From a virus: DNA of 28,934 nt. The stretch's first letter is position 1. Each line of letters begins with the position of its first letter. The stretch is from the IMG/VR virus record IMGVR_UViG_3300025000_000341, positions 1-28,934 of that record, one strand, 5' to 3'. Positions 1 to 7,482 of the stretch are shown here, one piece after another. Both the position numbers and the translations under genes were made by a program. Below the pieces are notes generated by a model. It made no database searches. It saw only the letters and a program-made list of their open reading frames with translations, and was not told where the DNA came from.

Positions 1-103
1 CCCTCTCTATGGCAGTTGACGCGACCTTCATAAGTTTCCGCAGGTAGTCGAGATCCCGGCGGGGCTTCTTTGTGAACAGGTTGAAAAACCATTTGAGGTT
101 CAT
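1..103 (-). CDS. Small basic protein, cut by left window edge
   Basis: An ATG at 103 is preceded by AAGGAG with a 5-nt spacer, a strong ribosome site. The frame stays open for 34 codons to the window edge. The visible protein starts MNLKWFFNLFTKKPRRD, an aromatic stretch followed by basic residues. No family is recognised. It lies 18 nt downstream of the HNH gene stop and is probably the next member of the same leftward operon. The C-terminus is outside the window, so its length is unknown. Confidence 0.6.
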   Translation of the reverse strand, partial: MNLKWFFNLFTKKPRRDLDYLRKLMKVASTAIER

Positions 104-121
104 ATAGGCTCCTTTATCGGC

Positions 122-568
122 TCAGTTGAATGCATCAAAGATAGTAAGTTGTCCAGCAGCCTCTCGCATCTTCTTGATGTCTCGTAGTTTCCTTCTTTGT
201 ATTGCCAAGTAGTTTTCGATGGGAGGCATCTGCTCCAAGTGGTCCGGGCGCACACACTTCCGATTCCTGCAACCATGATCTACATGCCTCTGAGCTTTGA
301 TGGGGCCATTGAACAGGGCGTAAGACACTCGATGAGCCCACCGAGTATTACCTCCGGGAGTAGGGCAACACGGGTAGCCGTTGTGAAACCTGCCTGTCCA
401 CTCCCAGCATCCACAGATACTAACCCGCACGAATTTCAAGAACACTTTCAGGTGTGCGTCCCTGTTCTCTTCTGAAATACTGTAGGGCTTGATCACCATC
501 TTGCCGCACTTGCCAAAATGCCCCGCCTGGATTTTCTGTCCCTTCCGTTGTTGCGCTGTCAGCCACAT
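122..568 (-). CDS. HNH endonuclease (homing type)
   Basis: A 148-residue protein with an HNH/zinc-finger core: CWEWTG near residue 53, RWAHRVSYALFNGPI near 77, then HVDHGCRNRKCVRPDHLE near 94-111. The HVDH, the paired cysteines and the DHLE histidine fit the beta-beta-alpha metal nuclease fold of phage homing endonucleases. The frame opens 12 nt earlier at a TTG with no ribosome site. The ATG at 568 has AGAGGAG just upstream and is preferred. The upstream gene ends at 577, so the two are separated by 8 nt. It probably cuts DNA to promote its own spread rather than serving replication directly. Function is inferred from the motif; specificity is unknown. Confidence 0.82.
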   Translation of the reverse strand: MWLTAQQRKGQKIQAGHFGKCGKMVIKPYSISEENRDAHLKVFLKFVRVSICGCWEWTGRFHNGYPCCPTPGGNTRWAHRVSYALFNGPIKAQRHVDHGCRNRKCVRPDHLEQMPPIENYLAIQRRKLRDIKKMREAAGQLTIFDAFN

Positions 569-576
569 AGCTCCTC

Positions 577-966
577 TCAAAATTGATCTTTGAATGGTTC
601 AGGAAACGTCCCATACTCCTCGAAAAAAGCAACTTCTTCGCTGGATAGGTTCAACTCTTTTTGAATGCCTTCTGCTATCTCAGTCAGGTGTTCGATGTAC
701 TTATGCTTTGACTTTCGCCCATCGCTTAGGGCCTTCAACGCTCTCAAGGTGTTCGCTCGCTTTATGATTGTCTTTGTTTTCTTCTTGCGTGTATCATATT
801 CATAGGTCCTACAGAAATCTTGGTACCATTTCGGGTTCTTGCTTACCACTGCCCGAGAGCAACAACCGTTTTGTGCTCGGTGTGTTGTGGATGGTACCAA
901 GCACACCTCAAGCTGATTACTCAGCAGGTCGTAATACATATACGAGAAGGTTTCTCTGAGAGTCAT
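577..966 (-). CDS. Conserved-type phage protein of unknown function
   Basis: A 129-residue protein beginning MTLRETFSYMYYDLL. Its ATG (966-964) overlaps the TGA of the primase-helicase in an ATGA junction, so translation is probably coupled. A longer open frame reaches back to 1074, but that extension overlaps the primase-helicase and lacks a ribosome site. The middle is rich in lysine and arginine (RKKKTKTIIKRANTLRALKAL, residues ~70-90) and the C-terminus is acidic and helical. No enzyme motif is visible. I do not recognise the family. Its place directly behind the primase-helicase suggests a replication accessory role, which is inference only. Confidence 0.6.
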   Translation of the reverse strand: MTLRETFSYMYYDLLSNQLEVCLVPSTTHRAQNGCCSRAVVSKNPKWYQDFCRTYEYDTRKKKTKTIIKRANTLRALKALSDGRKSKHKYIEHLTEIAEGIQKELNLSSEEVAFFEEYGTFPEPFKDQF

Positions 967-3812
967 TTCCTTTTCCCAGCCAAATGCAGAGGCGCCTTTG
1001 CCAGAGCGTCGGCCACCTCTACCAGATTCTCCACCACTGCCCCCAGTTTTGGGTTCTTCATATCGATCATCCAACAGGGCTGCGAGGCCGAGTCATAAAA
1101 GGTGTTTGACCCCAAGCACTTCGGCTTGTTGGCATCCCGCAGGATTTTCTTCTTCTCAAGCTCGGTCTTGATCTGGGTGTAAGACCCGAACCGGCGGGCG
1201 ACCCAGGTCTTGAACGCCGCCCGCGACAGGTAGAGGATCTTGCTGTCAAGTTCGTAGCGGATCAGCAGTGGGCCCCGCGGGGCTTCGATGATCGTGCATA
1301 TCCCTCGTGGCCGGTAGTCGCCCTTGACCAGCAGGCGGTTGGAGGCGTGTTCATCCAGGAACTGGCCAAGGATGCCGACCGGGTCACCGACCAGGTCGTC
1401 CTTGTCGCCGCGCATGTTGCGGATTACCTTAATTACCCACTCCATCGTCGGCACCACATCGAACTTGATCAGCCCCAGCGACTTGGCGATCGCTCCGCCG
1501 ACTAGAGACGCCGAAGCAACGGCCTTCGCCCGCAGGTCAATCTTCTCACGCATCTTGTCGATAGCAAACTTGACCACGTCGATGTTGCGAACCAGGTACT
1601 TGGCGTAGACCTCGCCGGCATGGCCGAAGTTCTCATGGATGGTCCAGTAGGTCTGCGAGGCGACCTGGCCCTTGAAGCAGTCCATCTCCGGCACCGGGTA
1701 CTCGAAGACTCGGTTGATCTCAGCTGAGGCGTCGTGCTTGAGCTCGGAGAGTTTGTCGATCAACGAGGCGTTCGACGAAGTCACAGCCAGGGTGTTCCAG
1801 GCGTTGATCAGCTTGCGTTCCTCAGAGTTCTTGGTCAGTCGCGCCTTGTCCCGGCCTTGGGTCACCTTATAGACGAAGTCCGAGATCTCGATCCCCGGCA
1901 TGTTGGTGACCTCGTCGACCACCAGCGGCAGGTTGCCGTAGACCCCGAGCCTGGACACGAGCGCATTTTTCGTATCATCCCGCAGCATCATCAAATCATT
2001 ATGGTAGCCCCAGATCGACTGGTTGAAGCGGAGCATCAGGGTCTTGCCGGCACCGGACTCGCCAACCATCGAGATCAGGGCGCCGTCAAAGCCGGTGAAC
2101 TTCATCAGCGGCGCACCGAAGCCAGCCAGCAGGGCAAAGGCGAACGGCTCCATGCCGCGGTTGTTGAAGACTTCGGTTGCCGATGACCACTTCTCAAGCG
2201 ACCCCTGTTGCCGGAAACCTTCTGCAGACTTCGGCACGTTGCGGGCGAGGCTTGCCTCTTCGCAGGAGCCGTCGGCATGGTAGATCTTGCGGCCATGGAC
2301 GAACATCGGCTTGCCGCCGCTGGTCTCTTTCCAGCCCATCTGGCAGAGCAGGCGAGTCATCCGCCGGTTACGCTGCAGCTTCGCCTGGTACGACTCGATG
2401 TAGCCGACCATCTTTTTCTTCTCGTTCATGCCTACCACCTTGATATGATTGTCTGACAGTATGGTCATCAGCGCCTTGGGGTCGTGCACCAAAGAACTGC
2501 GGATTGTGCATTCCATCTCGCCCTCATGCGGCAGCCGGTGCCTGAGAGTGGTCACCTCGTAGCCCAGCGACTCGTCGTAGGCGAGGCAGGAGATGTGCAG
2601 GTCCTGGTCATAGAAGCGCACCCAGCGGCCTTCCTCCTCGGCGAACAGCCCTTCCTCGGTGCGGCGGTAGCCGGCCGGCGGCTCGCACTCTTCAACGGGG
2701 ACTTCCTTCTTCGCCGGCTCTGGCCGACCGAGGACGATCGGGCTTTTGATCTTGCCGTTGTGCGGGCAGCCGATGCAGCCGCCGGCGTTCTCGGAGCCGA
2801 GCTTGGCACAGGTCGTAGGTCCCGCTCCTGCGTCGCGCCACTGCTGGATCTTGGCGTCGGTCTCGGTAGCGGTGTAGCCGGAGTACCCCTGCGACCAGGC
2901 GTGGATGATTTCCGGGCCGTTGACACAGTGCACCAGGACACCGATGCAGGCATACCACACAGGCTCGCTGATATTGCCCCCTGTTGCTCGCATCTGGCTG
3001 ACCTGGGCACACTTGTCGGCGATCAGGTTGGCGTCGCTGGGCACGTCGTCATGGACGAAGAACTCGGCATTGATATCGGTGTTGACCTTCGGCGGCAGCA
3101 ACGCCTGGTGCTGTACCTTTTTCTTCTGTGCCGCGGCCAGCAGGCGCGCGGTGAACTCCTCGAACTCGATGTCACCCGGGTCGTGGATGAGCTGTACCGG
3201 CTTGGGCTCCTTGCCTGGCTTGCGGTTGGTCGTGCCGGGGATGCGCAGGACCGAGGCCGGGTCGGAGGTGCGGGATGAATCCGCACCGATCGCAGGGGCG
3301 TAGGCTGCTACGACTTTTTTCAAGGTATGCGCCACGGTCTGCCATTGTGCCGTGGGGATCGGCTCGGTGAGGATCCAGTGGGCATAGAGGCCGTTGCCGG
3401 AGTTGACTACGGCGGGCATCGGCAGGCCGGTATCAGCGATGAATTGCTGCAGAGCTTTACAGCCCTCGCTCTGGTTCTTCAGCGGCCACTTCTCGCCGCA
3501 ATCGATGTCCAGGAAGAAGTTCTTCAGGGTCAGGGTATTGACCTGGCTCCTGGTCTTCATGGCGAGTTTTCGGTACTCGTCTTTGGGCAGCCCCCGCGGC
3601 AACGAGCGGTTATGCGCCTGGGCTTCCTTGATCTTCTCAGGGTTGAACGCGGCCTGAGTTATGTAAACGGTATTGCCGCCTTTATCCAAGGCGAGGAGGT
3701 TGGCTACTGCATCATCCAAGTTGTCATGGAAGTGGTGACGGAAACCGCCTCCGGGCAACAGCATTGCGACGCAGTAATACCCTTCTCCGGGAAGGAGCCT
3801 GTGCAGAAACAT
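963..3812 (-). CDS. Phage primase-helicase (AEP-like primase plus DUF927-like ATPase)
   Basis: A 949-residue replication protein. The N-terminal third looks like an archaeo-eukaryotic-type primase/polymerase: DIDCG near residue 103 (acidic metal motif), NSGNGLYAHW near 138 (sGxGxH motif) and SVLRIPGTTNRK near 187. A cysteine cluster follows (CAKLG...GGCIGCPHNG, ~335-353), likely a zinc or structural site. The C-terminal half carries an ATPase with Walker A GESGAGKT (~585), Walker B LVVDE (~631) and a polar motif AVTSSNAS, as in phage DUF927-type helicases. It should prime DNA and unwind the fork. The ATG at 3812 is preceded by GGAGG with a 6-nt spacer; the frame's own first codon is a TTG at 3815. 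It heads the last block of the leftward replication operon and is coupled to the next gene. The fusion order is seen directly; the biochemical roles come from family resemblance. Confidence 0.86.
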   Translation of the reverse strand: MFLHRLLPGEGYYCVAMLLPGGGFRHHFHDNLDDAVANLLALDKGGNTVYITQAAFNPEKIKEAQAHNRSLPRGLPKDEYRKLAMKTRSQVNTLTLKNFFLDIDCGEKWPLKNQSEGCKALQQFIADTGLPMPAVVNSGNGLYAHWILTEPIPTAQWQTVAHTLKKVVAAYAPAIGADSSRTSDPASVLRIPGTTNRKPGKEPKPVQLIHDPGDIEFEEFTARLLAAAQKKKVQHQALLPPKVNTDINAEFFVHDDVPSDANLIADKCAQVSQMRATGGNISEPVWYACIGVLVHCVNGPEIIHAWSQGYSGYTATETDAKIQQWRDAGAGPTTCAKLGSENAGGCIGCPHNGKIKSPIVLGRPEPAKKEVPVEECEPPAGYRRTEEGLFAEEEGRWVRFYDQDLHISCLAYDESLGYEVTTLRHRLPHEGEMECTIRSSLVHDPKALMTILSDNHIKVVGMNEKKKMVGYIESYQAKLQRNRRMTRLLCQMGWKETSGGKPMFVHGRKIYHADGSCEEASLARNVPKSAEGFRQQGSLEKWSSATEVFNNRGMEPFAFALLAGFGAPLMKFTGFDGALISMVGESGAGKTLMLRFNQSIWGYHNDLMMLRDDTKNALVSRLGVYGNLPLVVDEVTNMPGIEISDFVYKVTQGRDKARLTKNSEERKLINAWNTLAVTSSNASLIDKLSELKHDASAEINRVFEYPVPEMDCFKGQVASQTYWTIHENFGHAGEVYAKYLVRNIDVVKFAIDKMREKIDLRAKAVASASLVGGAIAKSLGLIKFDVVPTMEWVIKVIRNMRGDKDDLVGDPVGILGQFLDEHASNRLLVKGDYRPRGICTIIEAPRGPLLIRYELDSKILYLSRAAFKTWVARRFGSYTQIKTELEKKKILRDANKPKCLGSNTFYDSASQPCWMIDMKNPKLGAVVENLVEVADALAKAPLHLAGKRK

Positions 3813-3852
3813 CAATCACCTCCACTGGTAGGTTATATGTGTAGTGCTTTAC

Positions 3853-4146
3853 CTACTGGGGACGTGACATTTCCGCAACGATTTTCTTCAGCAGCGCCTG
3901 GCGCTCGGCCGTCTTGAGTTTTTCGGGCAGCGGGAACCGGCCGGCCTTGCAACCGCGCTGGATCATCTGCGCATACCAGTACGCCCGTGTGAGCCTGAGC
4001 TGGTCCGCCACATTGTGACCTTTTTTCCAGCGGTGAATGGTCTCCCTGGAGATGCCGGTGATAAAGGAAAAATCTACCTGCTTCATTTCCGCAACTTCGA
4101 TGATGCGAAAGATGAAATCGACTTTCTGTTTCGTTGCTTCTGACAT
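3853..4146 (-). CDS. Small helix-turn-helix DNA-binding protein
   Basis: A 97-residue protein with a Cro/XRE-like helix-turn-helix around residues 20-45 (MKQVDFSFITGISRETIHRW), followed by a basic, helical C-terminal half (KLKTAERQALLKK). The ATG at 4146 follows a purine-rich GAGAAGAGAG stretch. It sits between the SSB-like block and the primase-helicase, 40 nt before the latter. It may regulate the replication operon or mark DNA for the primase. No ligand or dimerisation domain is visible. The DNA-binding call is fair; the target is unknown. Confidence 0.65.
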   Translation of the reverse strand: MSEATKQKVDFIFRIIEVAEMKQVDFSFITGISRETIHRWKKGHNVADQLRLTRAYWYAQMIQRGCKAGRFPLPEKLKTAERQALLKKIVAEMSRPQ

Positions 4147-4171
4147 GGGGGGCTCTCTTCTCTATGTTGAA

Positions 4172-4196
4172 GCAGGGATGCTCTGACCATCCCTGC
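4172..4196 (-). terminator. Intergenic hairpin, weak terminator or mRNA-processing element
   Basis: A perfect 8-bp inverted repeat, GCAGGGAT (4172-4179) and ATCCCTGC (4189-4196), with a 9-nt loop. It lies 10 nt after the stop of the 61-residue gene and before the HTH gene. There is no run of T after the stem on the minus strand, so full termination is doubtful. It may only stabilise mRNA 3' ends. Confidence 0.4.
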
Positions 4197-4205
4197 GAGG
4201 TTTTG

Positions 4206-4391
4206 TTATGCAGTTATCCAGTCGTAGATTTCTTTGGCGGTTACCATGACAGCTTGTGCTTTCTCCTGGGCAGTTGTCCATCCTACTGAGGCAAAAGACG
4301 AACCATCCGAGATACGGGTGGCGATGTTAACGCACTCCAATTTCATTTGTTGCCTGGTAATTTCCGACGAACTCAATTCGTTTTCAGTCAT
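4206..4391 (-). CDS. Small protein of unknown function
   Basis: A 61-residue protein, MTENELSSSEITRQQMKLEC onward, predicted mostly helical with no membrane segment. AAGGAG with a 6-nt spacer precedes the ATG. It follows the SSB-like gene by 51 nt in the same direction. The pattern (short, mildly acidic N-terminus, ending KEIYDWITA) resembles small accessory proteins common next to phage SSB genes, but I cannot assign a family. Confidence 0.6.
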   Translation of the reverse strand: MTENELSSSEITRQQMKLECVNIATRISDGSSFASVGWTTAQEKAQAVMVTAKEIYDWITA

Positions 4392-4442
4392 TTCGTTCTC
4401 CTTAGAGTAGTGCCCCTGCGATATGCAAGGGCGAGGTTAATC

Positions 4443-5576
4443 TTACAGACCGAGGTCCTTCATCAGTTGGTCATCAGTCACTTCGCCGGGAGCGGCTGCA
4501 GGGGCGACGACAGCGGCCGGGACGGAGCCGAGATCAAGACCTAGGTCGTCCAGGAGTTCTCCACCCCCCTGCGCTGCAGCGGCAGCTTCAGCATCTGCCT
4601 TGGCTTTGGCCTCGGCAGCAGCCTTAGCCTTGGCTGCCTTGGTAGCGGCTGCTTTCTCGGCAGCAGCTTTCTTGGTTGCAGCGGCAGTAGCCGCTTCAGC
4701 CTGTGCTTGAGCTTCTGCAGCAGCTTTAGCCTGGGCTTCCTGAGCTGCGGCGAAGTCAACACCGGTTGGATCAGGAGCCTGCAGCTTTGCAGCAGCCGGA
4801 GGCGCCGGCAGAGCAGGAGCGTTGAACCCGCCGATGATATCCTCGGTCTCCGGCAGGGCAGCCATCTCAGCCAGCTTGGGCAGGGATGCTTCGGGCAGGA
4901 AGCCGCCGAACTTAAAGATGAGCACGGGGTTCTCCTTGGTCATGTCGAAGCCGACCAAGGTCTGGGCGGTGCCGAGCGGGATACCTGCAGACGACAGCTG
5001 CTTGACGTACATACCGAAGTTCTTCAGGCTGGCCGGTGGGAGTTTGAACTGGTAGACCTTCGGGTCGGTCTCCACTTTCCTGCTGCCGGGGACGAATACG
5101 GCCAAGATCTTGCTGTCGGCACAGGCTTTGCCCTTCATGGCGTTGCCGCTCTGGTCTACCGCACTGCCGAATTGGTTGTGCGGACAGGTGGCACAGAGGT
5201 CGCTCTGCACTGCCAGAGAAGTCGGGTCCGGCCGCTCGCTGTCGGTGGAGAAACAATCGGGCTGTTTTCCGTCTTCGTTGGGGTTGTAAGCCGTGGCATA
5301 CCAGGCTTTTTGTAGCGGTTTCTTAGCCCGCAGCACGACCACCGGCAGGTACGAGTTTTCATCCGGGCCGATAATCATTTTGCTCGGAGGGAACAGGGTT
5401 TCTTCGCCGGCAGCGTCGACGAGCTTGAACTGTTTCATCGACAGCTTCACTCTGGGAGGCATCCCGGTGGAAATGCCTGCAGCCGCCTCGTCGTTGGCCT
5501 GCTTGGCGAGGGCAGGGTTAAGGATATATGACGGAATGGTCGTGCGGTCGGGAATCATCAGGTCGAGATCACTCAT
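4443..5576 (-). CDS. Probable single-stranded-DNA-binding-like replication protein
   Basis: A 377-residue protein. Residues 1-245 form the folded part and include a cysteine cluster, DLCATCPHNQFG followed by KGKACADSKILAVF (~127-158), seen in a phage family often found with replication genes. Residues ~265-345 are a low-complexity Ala/Lys/Glu/Gln tract, probably a long helix or flexible linker. The tail is acidic and hydrophobic: DDLGLDLG near 349, ending DDQLMKDLGL. A flexible linker plus acidic tip is the layout of SSB proteins, whose tips recruit partners. Upstream GGAG with a 5-nt spacer supports the ATG. The neighbours are methyltransferase, helicase and primase genes. The SSB role is inference; no OB fold can be proved by eye. 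Confidence 0.55.
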   Translation of the reverse strand: MSDLDLMIPDRTTIPSYILNPALAKQANDEAAAGISTGMPPRVKLSMKQFKLVDAAGEETLFPPSKMIIGPDENSYLPVVVLRAKKPLQKAWYATAYNPNEDGKQPDCFSTDSERPDPTSLAVQSDLCATCPHNQFGSAVDQSGNAMKGKACADSKILAVFVPGSRKVETDPKVYQFKLPPASLKNFGMYVKQLSSAGIPLGTAQTLVGFDMTKENPVLIFKFGGFLPEASLPKLAEMAALPETEDIIGGFNAPALPAPPAAAKLQAPDPTGVDFAAAQEAQAKAAAEAQAQAEAATAAATKKAAAEKAAATKAAKAKAAAEAKAKADAEAAAAAQGGGELLDDLGLDLGSVPAAVVAPAAAPGEVTDDQLMKDLGL

Positions 5577-5618
5577 TTGTAGCTCCTAAGTAATTGATGG
5601 TTGCGCCCTCTCGGGCTG

Positions 5619-6011
5619 TTAACTTCTACGTACCTTAATGCCTTTGAAAGTCGTGTAATTTACTCCCGGCGGGGGTGCCTGCCCGTCCTCAAGCCGCTGC
5701 TTGACCGCGGTCTTCGAGACTGCGTGGGTCAGGAACTCAAACTCGGCGTTGGCCTGGACCCAGCCGAAGAATGTCTCCCAGTCGGCGACGGTGACCGAGT
5801 CGCCGGTCTCGATGTAACTGGTGCCATGCGGGGTCTTCATGCTGGAGGCGCCGACCCGGTTCATCTCGGACATCAGCCAGGCTTCGCGTTTCTCCTGCAG
5901 AGCCTTGAGGTCGGCAAGCTCGGCGTTCAGAGCCTTGGTCTTGGCCGCGATCAGGTCCCGAGTGGCGACGTACTTCTCGATGACCATGTCAACGGTGATC
6001 GTCTGGGTCAT
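5619..6011 (-). CDS. Alternative internal start: short form of the preceding zinc-ribbon gene
   Basis: Within the long frame, the ATG at 6011 has AAGGAG with a 6-nt spacer, as strong as any gene start in the window. Translation here gives a 130-residue protein (MTQTITVDMVIEKYVATRDL...) that lacks the zinc ribbon and matches the full length of the conserved domain. Either the ribbon gene lost its stop codon and fused to its neighbour, or the phage makes both forms. The two cannot be told apart from sequence alone. Confidence 0.5.
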   Translation of the reverse strand: MTQTITVDMVIEKYVATRDLIAAKTKALNAELADLKALQEKREAWLMSEMNRVGASSMKTPHGTSYIETGDSVTVADWETFFGWVQANAEFEFLTHAVSKTAVKQRLEDGQAPPPGVNYTTFKGIKVRRS

Positions 6012-6209
6012 GGTGGTCTCCTTCTTCTTTTGAGGTTTCAGTTCGTTGACGGTGCCGATCCAGTTGCACATGCACTCGACGACGTTGAGGTCCGGCGGAG
6101 CCGGGTAGTTGACACTGGTGAGCCGGTTCGGAGCCCTGCCGCACTTCGGGCAGCCTTGGTGCAGGATCTTATACTCCGCCATGCTCATCATACCTACTGG
6201 TTTGGTCAT
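5619..6209 (-). CDS. Zinc-ribbon protein fused to, or containing, a conserved phage replication-cluster protein
   Basis: A 196-residue open frame. Residues 16-50 hold a zinc-ribbon pattern (CPKCG ... ECMCN). After a lysine-rich joint (PQKKKETT), residues 67-196 form a separate soluble domain with a coiled-coil stretch (DLIAAKTKALNAELADLKAL) and the block TPHGTSYIETGDSVTVADWE, typical of an uncharacterised phage family near SSB genes. The ATG at 6209 follows GGGAG with a 6-nt spacer and lies about 15 nt after the predicted start of transcription from the 6231-6259 promoter. A second strong ribosome site lies inside the frame before codon 67, so both a long and a short product may be made. Function unknown. 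Confidence 0.65.
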   Translation of the reverse strand: MTKPVGMMSMAEYKILHQGCPKCGRAPNRLTSVNYPAPPDLNVVECMCNWIGTVNELKPQKKKETTMTQTITVDMVIEKYVATRDLIAAKTKALNAELADLKALQEKREAWLMSEMNRVGASSMKTPHGTSYIETGDSVTVADWETFFGWVQANAEFEFLTHAVSKTAVKQRLEDGQAPPPGVNYTTFKGIKVRRS

Positions 6210-6217
6210 TGCTTTCT

Positions 6218-6287
6218 CCCTTTCAACTCAACCTTAGCTCTTTGTAAACGGGTTGTCAACAATTATTTGTGAAGGGGTTTACTTTTT
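6218..6287. repeat. 70-bp perfect direct repeat, copy A (carries a promoter)
   Basis: These 70 bases are identical to 8060-8129 in the same orientation. They contain a full promoter and two GTTTAC-type motifs 33 bp apart. The right part of the repeat also encodes the last codons and stop of the cytosine methyltransferase. The two copies bracket the methyltransferase and its upstream gene. Confidence 0.95.
6231..6259 (-). promoter_or_regulatory. Sigma70-type promoter with operator motif in its spacer (copy A)
   Basis: On the minus strand TTGACA (6259-6254), a 17-bp spacer and TAAGGT (6236-6231). The spacer holds CGTTTACAAA (hexamer at 6244-6249) and a second GTTTAC lies 33 bp away, upstream of the -35 (6277-6282). 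Transcription would start near 6224 and give a short leader to the gene at 6209, so it should drive the zinc-ribbon and SSB-like genes and perhaps the primase-helicase. Confidence 0.72.
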
Positions 6288-7482
6288 CTACGAAGGCTAT
6301 CCGCTCTCCGATCCACCTCATGCACGGCACGGCCATCGAGTTGCCAAGCGCCTTGTACCTGGGGCCATCGGGGGACTCGGACTTGCCTCTCCAAGGGATG
6401 TTGGTGTAGTCGTCTGGAAATCCCTGTAATCTCTCACATTCTTTGGCAGTAAGTCGCCGTACTTGCATACCTCGGACTACGCCGTTGTGTCTACGGCTAC
6501 CGTTATTTGCGTCGAGTGTAGCAAATGCATCCACTATTCTGCAGCCGCTTTGCGAAGACTGGAAACCTACGACGTTCTCCTGCACCACAGCAAACCCATT
6601 ATCTACCCACTGGTTACATCCCCATTTCCGGTTATGGCTTGCGTCGAGAGTAGGAAAAACAATAGGAGCCTCATGGTTGCAGGTCAGCGACGGCGAGCCG
6701 TCGCTGCGGATTTCCGCGTTGCCTTGGCCGTGGGCCATGCAGAGAAGGTTCTCATGAGAATCCTGCTCTCTTGCTCGTAGTGTGCCAAGTCCGTCCTTCC
6801 ACCAACCCGCTCCTGTTGTGTGGACAGGAATCAACTCAAGTCCTCTTCCTGTTCCGTCTTCGCTTGAGTCGTAACGGCGAGTAAGGCTTCGTGCAACTGC
6901 CGGGGCAGTTTCTTCCCTCTTTTCTCTGCTCGGCGGAGGATTCCTCGACAGGCTGTGGCGCTCAAAAAGAACCGCTGCGGCACTGCGCCAGTCTCCAAGA
7001 TATCCGACAACGAAGACACGACGGCGTCGCTGGGGAACTCCAAAGTACTGAGCGTTGAGGACCCGGTAGGCCCACCCATACCCGAGTTCAGCCAACGCCC
7101 CGAGGAAGGAACCAAAATCCCTTCCTCCTCCGGATGAGAGGACACCGGGGACGTTTTCCCAGAGTATCCAGCGAGGGCGAAACCTCTCTGCAAGTCCGAG
7201 ATAGACCAGGCAAAGGTTGCCACGCGGGTCATCCAGTCCTTTTCTAAGCCCGGCGACGGAGAAGGACTGGCAGGGGGTGCCTCCGGCAAGCAGATCGATC
7301 TGGTCAATGTTCCACTCCTTGTATTGTGTCATATCCCCGAGGTTGGGAACGGTTGGATAGTGGTGGGCCAGGACTGTGGATGGAAACTTCTCGATCTCCG
7401 AGAAGGCTACCGGCTCCCAGCCCAGTGGGTGCCACGCGACCGTAGCCGCTTCAATGCCTGAGCATACTGACAGGTATTTCAA
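6256..7482 (-). CDS. DNA (cytosine-5-)-methyltransferase
   Basis: A 408-residue C5 cytosine methyltransferase that transfers methyl from S-adenosylmethionine to cytosine in DNA. Motifs are in order: SAM-binding VCSGIEAATVAW (~6-17), catalytic GTPCQSFS with Cys71, ENV near 110, QRRRRVF near 150, a variable target-recognition region (~180-340), and C-terminal RRLTAKECERLQGFP and YKALGNSMAVP. All core residues are present, so it should be active. The start is TTG at 7482 (TTGA overlap with the upstream stop), backed by AAGGAG with a 5-nt spacer. No cognate restriction enzyme is nearby, which fits self-protection against host restriction. It lies within a segment bracketed by 70-bp direct repeats, suggesting recent acquisition. 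The recognition sequence cannot be read from the protein. Confidence 0.93.
   Translation of the reverse strand: MKYLSVCSGIEAATVAWHPLGWEPVAFSEIEKFPSTVLAHHYPTVPNLGDMTQYKEWNIDQIDLLAGGTPCQSFSVAGLRKGLDDPRGNLCLVYLGLAERFRPRWILWENVPGVLSSGGGRDFGSFLGALAELGYGWAYRVLNAQYFGVPQRRRRVFVVGYLGDWRSAAAVLFERHSLSRNPPPSREKREETAPAVARSLTRRYDSSEDGTGRGLELIPVHTTGAGWWKDGLGTLRAREQDSHENLLCMAHGQGNAEIRSDGSPSLTCNHEAPIVFPTLDASHNRKWGCNQWVDNGFAVVQENVVGFQSSQSGCRIVDAFATLDANNGSRRHNGVVRGMQVRRLTAKECERLQGFPDDYTNIPWRGKSESPDGPRYKALGNSMAVPCMRWIGERIAFVEKVNPFTNNC

Noticed and set aside
2484-3278. 264-codon plus-strand frame opposite the primase-helicase
   Set aside because: It lies wholly antisense to a gene with clear motifs, is a product of G/C-rich third positions, and has no recognisable protein pattern.
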